A DNA stretch of 9,782 bases from Streptomycetales bacterium (GTDB lineage Bacteria > Actinomycetota > Actinomycetes > Prado026): positions 1-9,782 of the forward strand of contig JANYIP010000278.1 of NCBI GenBank assembly GCA_025361995.1, given 5' to 3'. Under the pieces are notes generated by a model. It saw only the letters and a program-made list of their open reading frames with translations. It was not told the DNA's origin and did no database searches. Made by a program: the position numbers and the translations under genes. Positions 1-6,861 of the stretch are shown piece after piece. How positions within the stretch are numbered: position 1 is the stretch's first letter; the number at the start of each line of letters is the position of its first letter.

Positions 1-8
1 ACCCGAGC

Positions 9-93
9 ACGAAGTAAGCCGCTCTTGACATTTTGCCGACAACGAATCAGGGCCATGATCAATGATCATGGCCCTGACCTGCACTTACTTCGT
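9..93. repeat. Nested inverted repeats just 3' of the tRNA
   Basis: An outer pair of 10-bp perfect inverted arms (9-18 and 84-93, ACGAAGTAAG and its complement) encloses an inner pair of 15-bp perfect arms (47-61 and 63-77) with one base at the centre. The right outer arm ends on the tRNA discriminator base. The whole could form a cruciform, or a long folded tail on the tRNA precursor. I see no gene in 1-92. The outer arms are inverted, not direct, so they do not look like a phage attachment-site duplication. Confidence 0.7.
47..77 (-). terminator. Candidate hairpin terminator for the tRNA transcript
   Basis: A 15-bp perfect stem (CAGGGCCATGATCA core) begins 16 nt beyond the tRNA 3' end in the direction of transcription. 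On the minus strand it is followed by TTCGTTGT, a partial U tract. Actinobacterial terminators often lack a clean U run, so termination or 3'-end protection is plausible. On the plus strand no T tract follows. The perfect symmetry would also suit a protein-binding operator. Confidence 0.5.
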
Positions 94-166
94 AGCGGGG
101 GCAGGATTTGAACCTGCGACCTCTGGGTTATGAGCCCAGCGAGCTACCGAGCTGCTCCACCCCGCG
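93..166 (-). tRNA. Initiator tRNA-fMet (anticodon CAT)
   Basis: The minus strand reads CGCGGGGTGGAGCAGC at its 5' end and folds into a full cloverleaf of 74 nt without CCA. The anticodon loop is CTCATAA, with CAT complementary to 130-132. Initiator hallmarks are visible: three consecutive G:C pairs at the base of the anticodon stem (CTGGG/CCCAG) and an unpaired position 1:72 (C opposite U). The T-loop GTTCGAATC is canonical. The 3' CCA is not encoded; CGA follows the discriminator A and CCA would be added by nucleotidyltransferase. The first 23 nt overlap the end of the upstream same-strand UPF0182 reading frame. Confidence 0.97.
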
Positions 167-3100
167 GCGTGAACCCTGAGGGTATGCCACCGGCCACGAG
201 GCGAGCAAATCCCTCACTGGCGAGCGAAGCCGACGAAGGGGATACAACGGACGCGGCGCCCGAAGCCGACGGCGACGCCGAGGGCGACGCGCTGGGCGTG
301 GGGGTGAGCTTCGCCGCCGCCGCGGCCCGGGCGATGGCGGCCGCGAGCTGCTGCTGAGCCACCCCGTACGCGGTGAAGTCGCCGGCCTTGAGAGCCTTGT
401 CCGCTGCCGCTAGCGCTGCCTCGGCATCGGCCAGCGCCTGTGTCAGCGCAGGGTTCGCTGTGCCGGGTGTGGTCCCACCGGGCGTCGTCCCGCCTGGAGT
501 TGTGCCGCCGGGGGTTGTACTGCCTGGGCCAGGAGCCGTGGTCCCAGAGTTGCCCTTGAAGACCTCGTCCAGCGCCTGGGTGAGGGTGTCATCCATCGCG
601 ACGGCGTTCCCAAAGGAGACGAGAACCTTCTGCAGCAACGGGAAAGTCGAGCCCGCAGTGGCCTTGACGTACACGGGTTCGACGTAGAGGAAGCCTCCGC
701 CCACCGGGAGGGAGAGCAGGTTGCCGTACTGGACGTCGGAGCCTCCGCGGCGCAGCAGCGACAGCTGGGACGAGATGGTGGGGTCCGACTCGAAGGTGTT
801 CTGCACCTGTTCAGGGCCGGGTACGGTCAGACTTCGAGGGAGTACGAGGACGCGGAACTTCTGGAAGTCCGGTCCTGGCGCGGAGTCGACGGCCATGAAC
901 GCCGCGAGGGTGGTCCGGTTGTTCGGGGCGTACGTGGTGGTGAGCGAGAACGTGGGCGCCGACTGGCCAGGCATCTCCAAGGTGAGGTAGTACGGCGGCT
1001 GGGCGTCGCCCGAACCCACGGCGGTAGTGGCCAGCGTCGGGTCGGCCGGGATCTTCCAGAAGTCGTCGCCGGTGTAGAAGGCCTTGGGGTCGGTCACGTG
1101 GTACTTCGCGTACAGCGCCCGCTGCACCTTGAAGAGGTCCTGCGGGTAGCGAAGGTGCGCCATCAGATCGGCCGAGATCGCCGAGAACGGCTTGACGGTG
1201 CCCGGGAACGCCCGCTCCCAGACCTGGAGGACCGGGTCGTGGCTGTCCCACTGGTAGAGCGTGACAGTGCCGTCGTACGCGTCGACGGTGGCCTTGACGG
1301 AGTTGCGGATGTAGTTCACCTGGTCGGGCGCCTGGGTGGCGATCGCCGAGCTGGTGGCGGTGACGGAGTCGGTGGTGGTGTCCCCGAGCGACGTCAGCTG
1401 GGAGTAGGGATAGCTGTCTGACGTGGTGTACCCGTCGACGATCCAGACGATGCGACCGTCGACCACGGCGGGATAGCTGTCGCCGTCCACGGTGAGCCAA
1501 GGCGCCACGGCCTCGACCCGGTCGCGGGGGCTGCGGTTCCACAGGATCTTGGAGTCGGAGTTGACCCGGTCGGACAGGAGGAGGTTGGGCTCTCCGAACT
1601 TGGCGGCGAAGACGGCCCGGCCGAACAGCGAGCCCATGGGCACCCCGCCCTTGCCGGTGTACGTGAAGCTCTGCTGCCCGTTGTCCCCGGTGCTGTCGGT
1701 GGGGAAGTCGAACTCGACGGGAGCTTTGCCGCTGGGTGCCCCGACGATGGAGTACTCGGGCGAGTTCTCCCCGAAGTAGATCCGCGGCTGGGTGATGTTG
1801 AGCAACCCCTGCGACGGGATGTTGTACGAGAAGAAGCTAGGCCGCCCGTCCGCGTCGCTGGTGTTGCCGTAGGCGGCGACCAGCCCGTACCCGTGGGTGT
1901 AGACGGTGTGGTCGTTGGCGAAGTTGCGCTGGCCAGTGGCCAGCCCGTTCAGGTCGAGCTCACGGACAGCGACGACGGCGTCACGGTTGGCCACGACGCC
2001 GTCAGCCCCGGGCAGGGGGTAGCGGTCGACGTCGAGGGTGTCGGCGAAGGTGTAGAACCCGCGGTTCTGCTGCAGCGCCTGGAAGGTCGGCGAGATGACG
2101 GCTGGGTCGATGAGTCGGACGTTGGACACCGTCGCGGTGTCGCCGGAGAGCAGGCCGGCCTTGGGCTCGGTCGCGGCGGAGTAGTTCGTCGTCGTGACGT
2201 CGTCCAGCTGGTAGGCCTTGAGGGTCGCGTCGATGTTGCGCGCGATGTACGGGCGCTCCTTGTCGGGCTCGCTCGGGTGCACCTGGACCGACTGTACGAA
2301 CGCCGGGTAGATGCCGCCGACCACGACGGCGCTGAGCACGAGCAGGCCGAACCCGACCCCGGGCGCCAGCCAGTTGCGCGTCACGGCGGTGGCGAAGAAG
2401 AGCAGCGCGCAGATGATGGCGATGACGAAGAGGATCTGCTTGGCCGGGATGAGCGCGTTCACGTCGGTGTACGTGGCCCCGGTGATGCGGCTGCCGTCTT
2501 TGATGACGAGTCCGTAGCGGTCGTACCAGTAGGCGACGGCCTTGAGGGCGACGAACAGGCCGAGCAGCACGGCGATGTGGGTACGCGCGGCGCTGCTCGT
2601 CTTCTCCCCCGGCGTCTGGAGCCGGAGTCCGCCGTACAGGTAGTGCGTGACGAGCGCGGTGACGAGCGAGACGAGGACGATCCCGAAGCCGAAGCCGATC
2701 AAGAAGCGCCAGAACGGCAGCCGGAACATGAAGAACGACAGGTCCACGCCGAACTGCGCGTCCTTGGTGAACATCGGTACGGAGTTGCGGAACGCCAACC
2801 AGGTCCGCCACTCGGAGGCGGCCGAGCCCCCGGCGATGAGCCCGAGGAGGGTCGCGATCGCGAGGGTGATCGGGCGACGGTACGGATCGACGGCCACGCG
2901 GTAGCGGTCGAGTCCCTGCTGCTCGGCGGAGAGCCCTCGGAAGGCCGGCCGGGTGCGGAAGGCGATCCAGCAGCTGGCCCCGACGGCCGCACCCATGAGG
3001 ACGCCGAAGAAGGCGAAGAGCAGGAGCCTGGTCTTCAGCTCGGTGGTGAAGACGCTACTGAAGCCCACCGAGCGAAACCACAGCAGGTCGGTGTAGAAGC

Positions 3101-3242
3101 CCGCGAAGATCCAGAAGCCAATGATCAACACACCCACGACCAACGCGCTGATCAGCAGCGACCGGCCCCTGGGGGCGCTGGCGGCAGGTGCGGGTGACGG
3201 GCCGGTCGGGCCGTCCGGATCCGGGGGCAGGTTGAAGCTCAC
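144..3242 (-). CDS. UPF0182 family large membrane protein
   Basis: A 1032-residue protein from GTG at 3242, close to the roughly 1000 residues usual for UPF0182 (Rv3193c-type). A short proline-rich N-terminus precedes about seven hydrophobic helices (residues 28-49, 73-95, 124-142, 178-200, 222-238, 269-287, 295-313). The motif YTDVNALIPAK lies at 258-268. The remainder is a large, probably extracytoplasmic domain of unknown function. The C-terminus has a TTPGG repeat linker, an Ala-rich helix (ALADAEAALAAADKALKAGD) typical of the family, and a Pro/Ser/Ala tail. The frame extends upstream of 3242, but that part is low-complexity antisense to the PPA1309 gene. No Shine-Dalgarno precedes GTG; a TACGTT at -12 to -7 suggests a leaderless mRNA. 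The TAG stop lies inside tRNA-fMet. Family assignment is firm; function is unknown. Confidence 0.93.
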   Translation of the reverse strand: MSFNLPPDPDGPTGPSPAPAASAPRGRSLLISALVVGVLIIGFWIFAGFYTDLLWFRSVGFSSVFTTELKTRLLLFAFFGVLMGAAVGASCWIAFRTRPAFRGLSAEQQGLDRYRVAVDPYRRPITLAIATLLGLIAGGSAASEWRTWLAFRNSVPMFTKDAQFGVDLSFFMFRLPFWRFLIGFGFGIVLVSLVTALVTHYLYGGLRLQTPGEKTSSAARTHIAVLLGLFVALKAVAYWYDRYGLVIKDGSRITGATYTDVNALIPAKQILFVIAIICALLFFATAVTRNWLAPGVGFGLLVLSAVVVGGIYPAFVQSVQVHPSEPDKERPYIARNIDATLKAYQLDDVTTTNYSAATEPKAGLLSGDTATVSNVRLIDPAVISPTFQALQQNRGFYTFADTLDVDRYPLPGADGVVANRDAVVAVRELDLNGLATGQRNFANDHTVYTHGYGLVAAYGNTSDADGRPSFFSYNIPSQGLLNITQPRIYFGENSPEYSIVGAPSGKAPVEFDFPTDSTGDNGQQSFTYTGKGGVPMGSLFGRAVFAAKFGEPNLLLSDRVNSDSKILWNRSPRDRVEAVAPWLTVDGDSYPAVVDGRIVWIVDGYTTSDSYPYSQLTSLGDTTTDSVTATSSAIATQAPDQVNYIRNSVKATVDAYDGTVTLYQWDSHDPVLQVWERAFPGTVKPFSAISADLMAHLRYPQDLFKVQRALYAKYHVTDPKAFYTGDDFWKIPADPTLATTAVGSGDAQPPYYLTLEMPGQSAPTFSLTTTYAPNNRTTLAAFMAVDSAPGPDFQKFRVLVLPRSLTVPGPEQVQNTFESDPTISSQLSLLRRGGSDVQYGNLLSLPVGGGFLYVEPVYVKATAGSTFPLLQKVLVSFGNAVAMDDTLTQALDEVFKGNSGTTAPGPGSTTPGGTTPGGTTPGGTTPGTANPALTQALADAEAALAAADKALKAGDFTAYGVAQQQLAAAIARAAAAAKLTPTPSASPSASPSASGAASVVSPSSASLASEGFARLVAGGIPSGFTPRGGAAR
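181..208 (-). promoter_or_regulatory. Weak candidate promoter for tRNA-fMet inside the UPF0182 CDS
   Basis: On the minus strand TTGCTC (203-208) and CATACC (181-186) are 16 nt apart, ending 14 nt before the tRNA 5' end. Each matches the sigma-70 consensus at only three of six positions. A tRNA gene needs either its own promoter here, within the 3' end of the UPF0182 gene, or read-through from that gene. Confidence 0.25.
261..296 (-). repeat. 12-bp tandem repeats encoding a PSAS tail
   Basis: Three 12-bp units (261-272, 273-284, 285-296) encode Pro-Ser-Ala-Ser three times near the UPF0182 C-terminus. The units differ at several third positions, so this is a diverged in-frame repeat. A disordered Pro/Ser/Ala tail is the likely product. 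Confidence 0.7.
469..528 (-). repeat. 15-bp tandem repeats encoding a TTPGG linker
   Basis: Four 15-bp units (469-483, 484-498, 499-513, 514-528) encode TTPGG-type pentapeptides in the UPF0182 protein. They lie between the large extracytoplasmic domain and the Ala-rich C-terminal helix. The units vary mainly at third positions. The repeat probably makes a flexible linker whose copy number may vary among strains. Confidence 0.8.
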
Positions 3243-3243
3243 C

Positions 3244-3256
3244 GGTACAACGTACC
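3244..3256. promoter_or_regulatory. Palindrome and candidate -10 at the UPF0182 start
   Basis: GGTAC-AAC-GTACC is a perfect 5-bp inverted repeat with a 3-nt spacer, one base upstream of the UPF0182 GTG in the 56-bp divergent gap to the PPA1309 gene. On the minus strand it contains TACGTT (3249-3254). That fits the actinobacterial TANNNT -10 pattern at the distance expected for a leaderless transcript. No convincing -35 is seen. It may be a promoter, an operator, or both. Confidence 0.35.
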
Positions 3257-3298
3257 TAGCCCCGCGCCGGAGATCGGCCGTAGGCGAGGATGTGGCGT

Positions 3299-3832
3299 AT
3301 GACCGAAGCCCCCGCAGCGCTCGCAGGCCTGCTCCGCGAGATCGAGAACCACGTCGCCGGCGGCGGCTGGGACCAGGGTGCCCGGCTGTTCGCGCTGGTC
3401 CCCACCGCCGAGCTGCTGGCGAGGGAGCCGGGGCTTGCAGCCGTGCTGGGCATCGATCCCGGGGAGGGGGACGGGCCCGAGGCGCTGACCCCGGTCGAGC
3501 AGGAAGAGCTGCCGGACCACGCGACGATCGAGGAGCTCCTGCTCGGGCTGGCCTGGCCGGCGGACGTGGCGGGCGCGGCGCTCGTGGTCGAGCGGGTGGT
3601 GCTGCCCCCGGAGGTGGAGGCGGAGCTGCCCACGGACGAGGAAGCCGCACTCGCCGTGCTCGCCGAGCACCCGCTGCGCCAAGACGTGCGGCTGGCAGTG
3701 GCGGCGCTGCGCGACGGGACCAGGTGGGCCGCGATGCGGTTCCGGCTCCATGACGACCCGGTGCAGGTGCTCGTGGGCCGTGACCTCGTACCCGGCCTCA
3801 CGGAAGCGCTCGCTTCGACGCTAGAGGACTGA
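3299..3832 (+). CDS. PPA1309 family conserved actinobacterial protein
   Basis: A 177-residue, acidic, apparently soluble protein. The N-terminal block around residues 21-34 (GGGWDQGARLFALV) is the signature I associate with PPA1309-family proteins, which have no known biochemical role. There is no signal peptide or membrane helix. ATG 3299 is chosen over the in-frame ATG 3290 because GAGGA (3286-3290) lies 8 nt upstream of it and overlaps the earlier ATG. The gene is divergent from UPF0182 and ends 34 bp before the convergent protease gene. Its recurrence beside UPF0182 and YlbL-type genes suggests a functional link, but that is inference. Confidence 0.88.
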   Translation: MTEAPAALAGLLREIENHVAGGGWDQGARLFALVPTAELLAREPGLAAVLGIDPGEGDGPEALTPVEQEELPDHATIEELLLGLAWPADVAGAALVVERVVLPPEVEAELPTDEEAALAVLAEHPLRQDVRLAVAALRDGTRWAAMRFRLHDDPVQVLVGRDLVPGLTEALASTLED

Positions 3833-3850
3833 GAGGACTGGGAGGCCTGA
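3824..3850 (+). repeat. 9-bp tandem repeat across the PPA1309 stop codon
   Basis: Three units, GAGGACTGA, GAGGACTGG and GAGGCCTGA, run end to end. The first unit carries the TGA stop of the PPA1309-family gene. The pattern suggests replication slippage at the end of the gene. I found no convincing hairpin terminator in the 34-bp convergent gap. Confidence 0.7.
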
Positions 3851-3866
3851 GGACCCGACGATGCCA

Positions 3867-4919
3867 CTAGGACGTGCAGGTGGGGGCGGCGCCCTTGCCA
3901 GTGACGGCCGCCCCGAGGCCGGCGAGCGCGTCGGTGACGGTGGTCACCTTGATGAGCTGCAGCCCGTCGGGGACCTGCTGCAGCGCCTCAGCGCAGTTGC
4001 TGGCGGGCACCAGGAAGATGGTGGCTCCGTCGGCCCTGGCCGCAGCCATCTTCTGCCGGATGCCGCCGATCGCGCCGACGTTGCCGTTCTGGTCCATCGT
4101 GCCGGTGCCGGCCACGTGCCGGCCGCCGTTCTCCTGCACCGGCGTCAGCTTGTCGATGATGCCGAGGGTGAACATGAGGCCGGCGCTGGGGCCGCCGACG
4201 TCGTCGAGCTGGATCGAGACCTTGACGGGCGAGGTGTAGCCGATGCCCGGGGTGAAGCCGACGACCGCACGGCTGGGGCCGGCGTCGGTCGAGGCACGGG
4301 TGACCAGCGGCACGGTGACGGTCTTGCCCGCCCTTTGAACCACGAAGCTGACCGTCTGGCCGGGGCTGTGCTTGGTGACCGCCGTACGCACCTGGTCGGC
4401 GGTGGTGATCGCCGTACCGTCGATCGAGATGATCTGGTCGCCGGTCTTCAGGTGCCCGTCGGCAGGTGAGCCCGCGTCGATGCTGCCGACGACGACGGTC
4501 AGCGTCACCGGCAGATGCAGATGGCGGAGCGCGGCGATAGCGGCAGCGTCCTGCGACTGGACCATGGCGGCGTTGTTGTCGTTCGTCACCTGTGCCGCGC
4601 TCTTGTTGTCGGGGTAGAGCAAAGAGCGGGGGACGACCGCGTCGCTGGAGGTGAACGTCGCCCCGACCAGCTCGCTGAGCAGCACCCGGTTGCCCGGCCC
4701 GCCCTGCTCGCTCACGGTGGTCAGGTCGAGCACGCCGGTCGTCGGGTAGACGGTGGCACCACTGATGGTGATCAACGGGCCTGCGGTGGACGACCCGAGG
4801 ACGTTGAAGACCGGTCCCGGCCGCTCGATGACGTACGGGACGGGGAACGAGACCAGGACGAGCAAGCCCACCGCCAGCAGGACGGCGGCCAGCAGGCGCG
4901 GGGTGGAGCGGTCGGCCAC
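3867..4919 (-). CDS. YlbL-type PDZ domain / Lon-like serine protease
   Basis: A 350-residue membrane-anchored protease from GTG 4919. One N-terminal hydrophobic segment (residues 9-31) ends in PVPYVIERPGP, a YlbL-family hallmark. A PDZ domain follows at about 140-207 (GSPADG..L..GDQIISIDG). A Lon (S16) protease domain spans about 220-340. The nucleophile is Ser245 in DDVGGPSAGLMF and the general base is Lys290 in GGIRQKMAAA, 45 residues apart as expected for the Ser-Lys dyad. The catalytic domain should lie outside the membrane. It is last in the minus-strand operon, 11 nt after the small membrane protein gene. The Shine-Dalgarno is weak, so coupling to the upstream gene is likely. The substrate is unknown. 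It corresponds to the gene beside UPF0182 in mycobacteria (Rv3194c, from memory). Confidence 0.94.
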   Translation of the reverse strand: MADRSTPRLLAAVLLAVGLLVLVSFPVPYVIERPGPVFNVLGSSTAGPLITISGATVYPTTGVLDLTTVSEQGGPGNRVLLSELVGATFTSSDAVVPRSLLYPDNKSAAQVTNDNNAAMVQSQDAAAIAALRHLHLPVTLTVVVGSIDAGSPADGHLKTGDQIISIDGTAITTADQVRTAVTKHSPGQTVSFVVQRAGKTVTVPLVTRASTDAGPSRAVVGFTPGIGYTSPVKVSIQLDDVGGPSAGLMFTLGIIDKLTPVQENGGRHVAGTGTMDQNGNVGAIGGIRQKMAAARADGATIFLVPASNCAEALQQVPDGLQLIKVTTVTDALAGLGAAVTGKGAAPTCTS

Positions 4920-4930
4920 GGCGGCGGACT

Positions 4931-5173
4931 CTACGCGGGGCGGGTGCCAGAACCCGGAGGGCTCACCGGCGGATCGTCACCCTCGGCGCCGCGAGGACGG
5001 GCGTCCCGGGGCCGGCTGTCGGTCTGGCGGCCCATGGCCTCGCGGAAGCGCTCGTGCTCGGCGACCGAGTCGTGGGGGTCGACCGGGGGCCGCGGACGGT
5101 TCGCGATCGAGACCCAGACGATGGCCGGCACGAAGGCGACGAGCGGCACGCTCCACCACACGATCGCCTGCAT
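4931..5173 (-). CDS. Small one-helix membrane protein, function unknown
   Basis: An 80-residue protein from ATG 5173. It has one N-terminal hydrophobic helix (about residues 4-24, IVWWSVPLVAFVPAIVWVSI) followed by a polar segment DPHDSVAEHERFREAM and a Pro/Arg/Gly-rich disordered tail. The layout suggests a membrane-anchored cytoplasmic tail. It sits 14 nt after moaE and 11 nt before the protease gene, so it is an operon member. Codon use matches its neighbours, and I recall similar short proteins at this position in other actinobacteria. It could assist the YlbL-type protease; nothing in the sequence proves that. Confidence 0.8.
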   Translation of the reverse strand: MQAIVWWSVPLVAFVPAIVWVSIANRPRPPVDPHDSVAEHERFREAMGRQTDSRPRDARPRGAEGDDPPVSPPGSGTRPA

Positions 5174-5187
5174 CCAGCCAGACTAGG

Positions 5188-5646
5188 TCACGTCGGGGCA
5201 CCCACCCATTCCTGCGTCCCGTCGGCGAAGCGCTGGTGCTTCCAGATCGGCACCTCGGCCTTGAGGTCGTCGATGAGCTGGCGACCGGCCGCGAAGGCCT
5301 CGGCCCGGTGCGCGGACGCCGCAGCGACGACGACGGCCAGGTCCCCGACCTCGAGGTCCCCGACCCGGTGCACGGCGGCGAGGATGGCCTGCGGGTGGTC
5401 CGCCGCGACCCGAGCAGCGACGGCGGCCAGGGTCTCGGTGGCGATGGGGTGCGCGCTGTAGCCGAGCGCAGACACACCACGCCCGCCGTCGTCGTCACGG
5501 ACCGAACCGATGAACACGACCGTCCCGCCGACGCTGGCATCGGTGACGGCGGCGAGCACCTCGTCGACGGACAGGGCGGTCTCCCTGAGCCCGAGCAGGC
5601 GCACCTGCTCGGGAGCCGTGCTGGTTGAGCCCTCCAAGGTCGCCAT
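5188..5646 (-). CDS. moaE: Molybdopterin synthase catalytic subunit MoaE
   Basis: A 152-residue protein, close to the usual 150. MoaE with MoaD inserts sulfur into precursor Z (cyclic pyranopterin monophosphate) to give molybdopterin in the cytoplasm. Family blocks are clear: GGTVVFIGSVRD (40-51), the acceptor-handling AAVHRVGDLEVGDLAV (90-105), ASAHRAEAF (110-118) and the lysine pair Lys129/Lys136 in LKAEVPIWK. This pair matches the spacing of E. coli Lys119/Lys126. ATG 5646 is chosen because the frame upstream is antisense-like low complexity overlapping the SDR gene. The gene starts 11 nt after the SDR gene stops. No moaD, moaA or moaC lies in the window, so partners must be elsewhere. Confidence 0.96.
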   Translation of the reverse strand: MATLEGSTSTAPEQVRLLGLRETALSVDEVLAAVTDASVGGTVVFIGSVRDDDGGRGVSALGYSAHPIATETLAAVAARVAADHPQAILAAVHRVGDLEVGDLAVVVAAASAHRAEAFAAGRQLIDDLKAEVPIWKHQRFADGTQEWVGAPT

Positions 5647-5657
5647 GGTCAGCGACC

Positions 5658-6836
5658 CTAGCCTCGTCGCTGCCTGCGCAGCTGGCGGACAACCGCAGCC
5701 GTGCCCAAGACCGCGACCGTGGCACCAGCGGCCCCCAGGGTGGCGTCCCGGCCGAAGTGGCGCGCGGTCCCCGGTTCGCGCAGGCCGTTCTCCTCGAGCA
5801 GGGCACGCAGGGCGCCGACGTTGTCGTACGCCGGTCGCCACCCGGTGGCGCGCAGCCGGGTGGACGGGACCACCCAGGGCTCCGCGGTGTACGCGAGCTC
5901 GCTGGCCGGCGCCGGCGTCATGCCGAGGCGGTGCAGCCGCTCCGCGGTGCCGAAGGCGATCCAGGCCGGGAGCTCGATCCGGCGCAGCCCGGCGATGGCC
6001 TCGACCTCGCTCTGGGTGAGAAATCCGTCGCAGCCCACGGTGACGACTCCGCTGACCTCGCCGAGCACCGCCCGGACCAGGGCCGTGGTGAGGTCGTCCA
6101 CGTGGCAGAACTGCCAGTGCGGCCGCGAGTCCTTGACCACCAGCAGGCGCGGCGCGACGAAGTGCCGGCTGAACACGCTGTCCACCCCGGCGCCAGCCAG
6201 CACCGCAGGACGCAGGATGGTCACGGCCAGGCCGGGGTGCACGCTGCCGGCCCGGGCAGCGAGCTCTTCGATCTCGAGCAGCCCGTCCAGGGCCGAGCCG
6301 TCCGCGGTGGCGCGCAGGGCAGCGTCCTCGTCGAGCGGGACCGGGTTGTCCCGGGAGGCCCCGTACACCATGGCGCTGGAGATCAGCACGGCGCGACCCA
6401 CCCCGGCCGCAGCCCCCGCGGTGAGGACGGTACGGGCCCCGTCGACGAGCCGGGCCTGCGCGAGCTCGCGGTCGCCCGGCCTGGGCTCGAGCTCCCTGCC
6501 GGGTACGTCGGGCAGGACGGCGTGGACGACGACGTCGCAGCCGCTCAGCCGTTGGACCAGTGCCGGCTCGCGGACGTCCAGGACGCGCCATACGACGTCA
6601 GCGACGTCGCCGCGGTGGTCGTCGACACCGATGACCTTGCGTACGTCGGGGTGAGCGACAAGCGCCGCGACCAGGGCACGGCCGACGCCTGCAGCCGCCC
6701 CGGTGACCGCGACGACTAGACCGCGGCCGGCTGGGGACGAGGTCTCGGCGGATCCTGCGGCGGCCGTGCGCCGTGAGCGAACCCGGGCCGGTGGGCGCCC
6801 GGGCTCGGCGTCGGCGCGGTTACGGTGGTCGTTCAC
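5658..6836 (-). CDS. Atypical NAD(P)-binding SDR / epimerase-like protein
   Basis: A 392-residue protein starting at GTG 6836, the only plausible start in frame, with GGATGGGG just upstream. A 38-residue Arg/Pro-rich leader precedes a Rossmann fold with the dinucleotide motif TGAAAGVG (45-52). A beta-strand SSAMVYGA follows, as in extended SDRs of the NAD-dependent epimerase/dehydratase family. The expected Tyr-x-x-x-Lys catalytic pair is not visible; the aligned stretch reads GSALDGLLEIEELAAR. The last 28 residues form a hydrophobic helix (about 365-384) ending RQLRRQRRG, a likely C-terminal membrane anchor. I recall actinobacterial homologues with the same altered active site and tail, so these look like family traits. 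It is probably a binding or scaffold protein, or an enzyme of unusual mechanism. First gene of the four-gene operon with moaE. Confidence 0.9.
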   Translation of the reverse strand: MNDHRNRADAEPGRPPARVRSRRTAAAGSAETSSPAGRGLVVAVTGAAAGVGRALVAALVAHPDVRKVIGVDDHRGDVADVVWRVLDVREPALVQRLSGCDVVVHAVLPDVPGRELEPRPGDRELAQARLVDGARTVLTAGAAAGVGRAVLISSAMVYGASRDNPVPLDEDAALRATADGSALDGLLEIEELAARAGSVHPGLAVTILRPAVLAGAGVDSVFSRHFVAPRLLVVKDSRPHWQFCHVDDLTTALVRAVLGEVSGVVTVGCDGFLTQSEVEAIAGLRRIELPAWIAFGTAERLHRLGMTPAPASELAYTAEPWVVPSTRLRATGWRPAYDNVGALRALLEENGLREPGTARHFGRDATLGAAGATVAVLGTAAVVRQLRRQRRG

Positions 6837-6861
6837 TACCCCATCCTGCCCGAGGTGCCCC

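Noticed and set aside
25..30. TTGACA as a -35 box on the plus strand
   Set aside because: No -10-like hexamer lies 16-18 nt downstream; that stretch is the palindrome arm.
1..166. Integration site of a mobile element at the tRNA
   Set aside because: No integrase gene and no direct repeat of the tRNA 3' end is visible; the repeats found are inverted.
1893..3197. Long open frame on the plus strand (434 codons) opposite the UPF0182 gene
   Set aside because: It is Gly/Asp/Glu/Arg-rich antisense of a well-recognised gene, typical of GC-rich DNA, and resembles no family.
3243..3650. Upstream extension of the UPF0182 frame to 3650
   Set aside because: The extension is low-complexity Arg/Pro/Ala and antisense to the PPA1309 gene; the family N-terminus starts at GTG 3242.
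5647..6591. Upstream extension of the MoaE frame
   Set aside because: It lies within the SDR gene in another frame and is Arg/Ala/Gly-rich noise; MoaE homology begins after ATG 5646.
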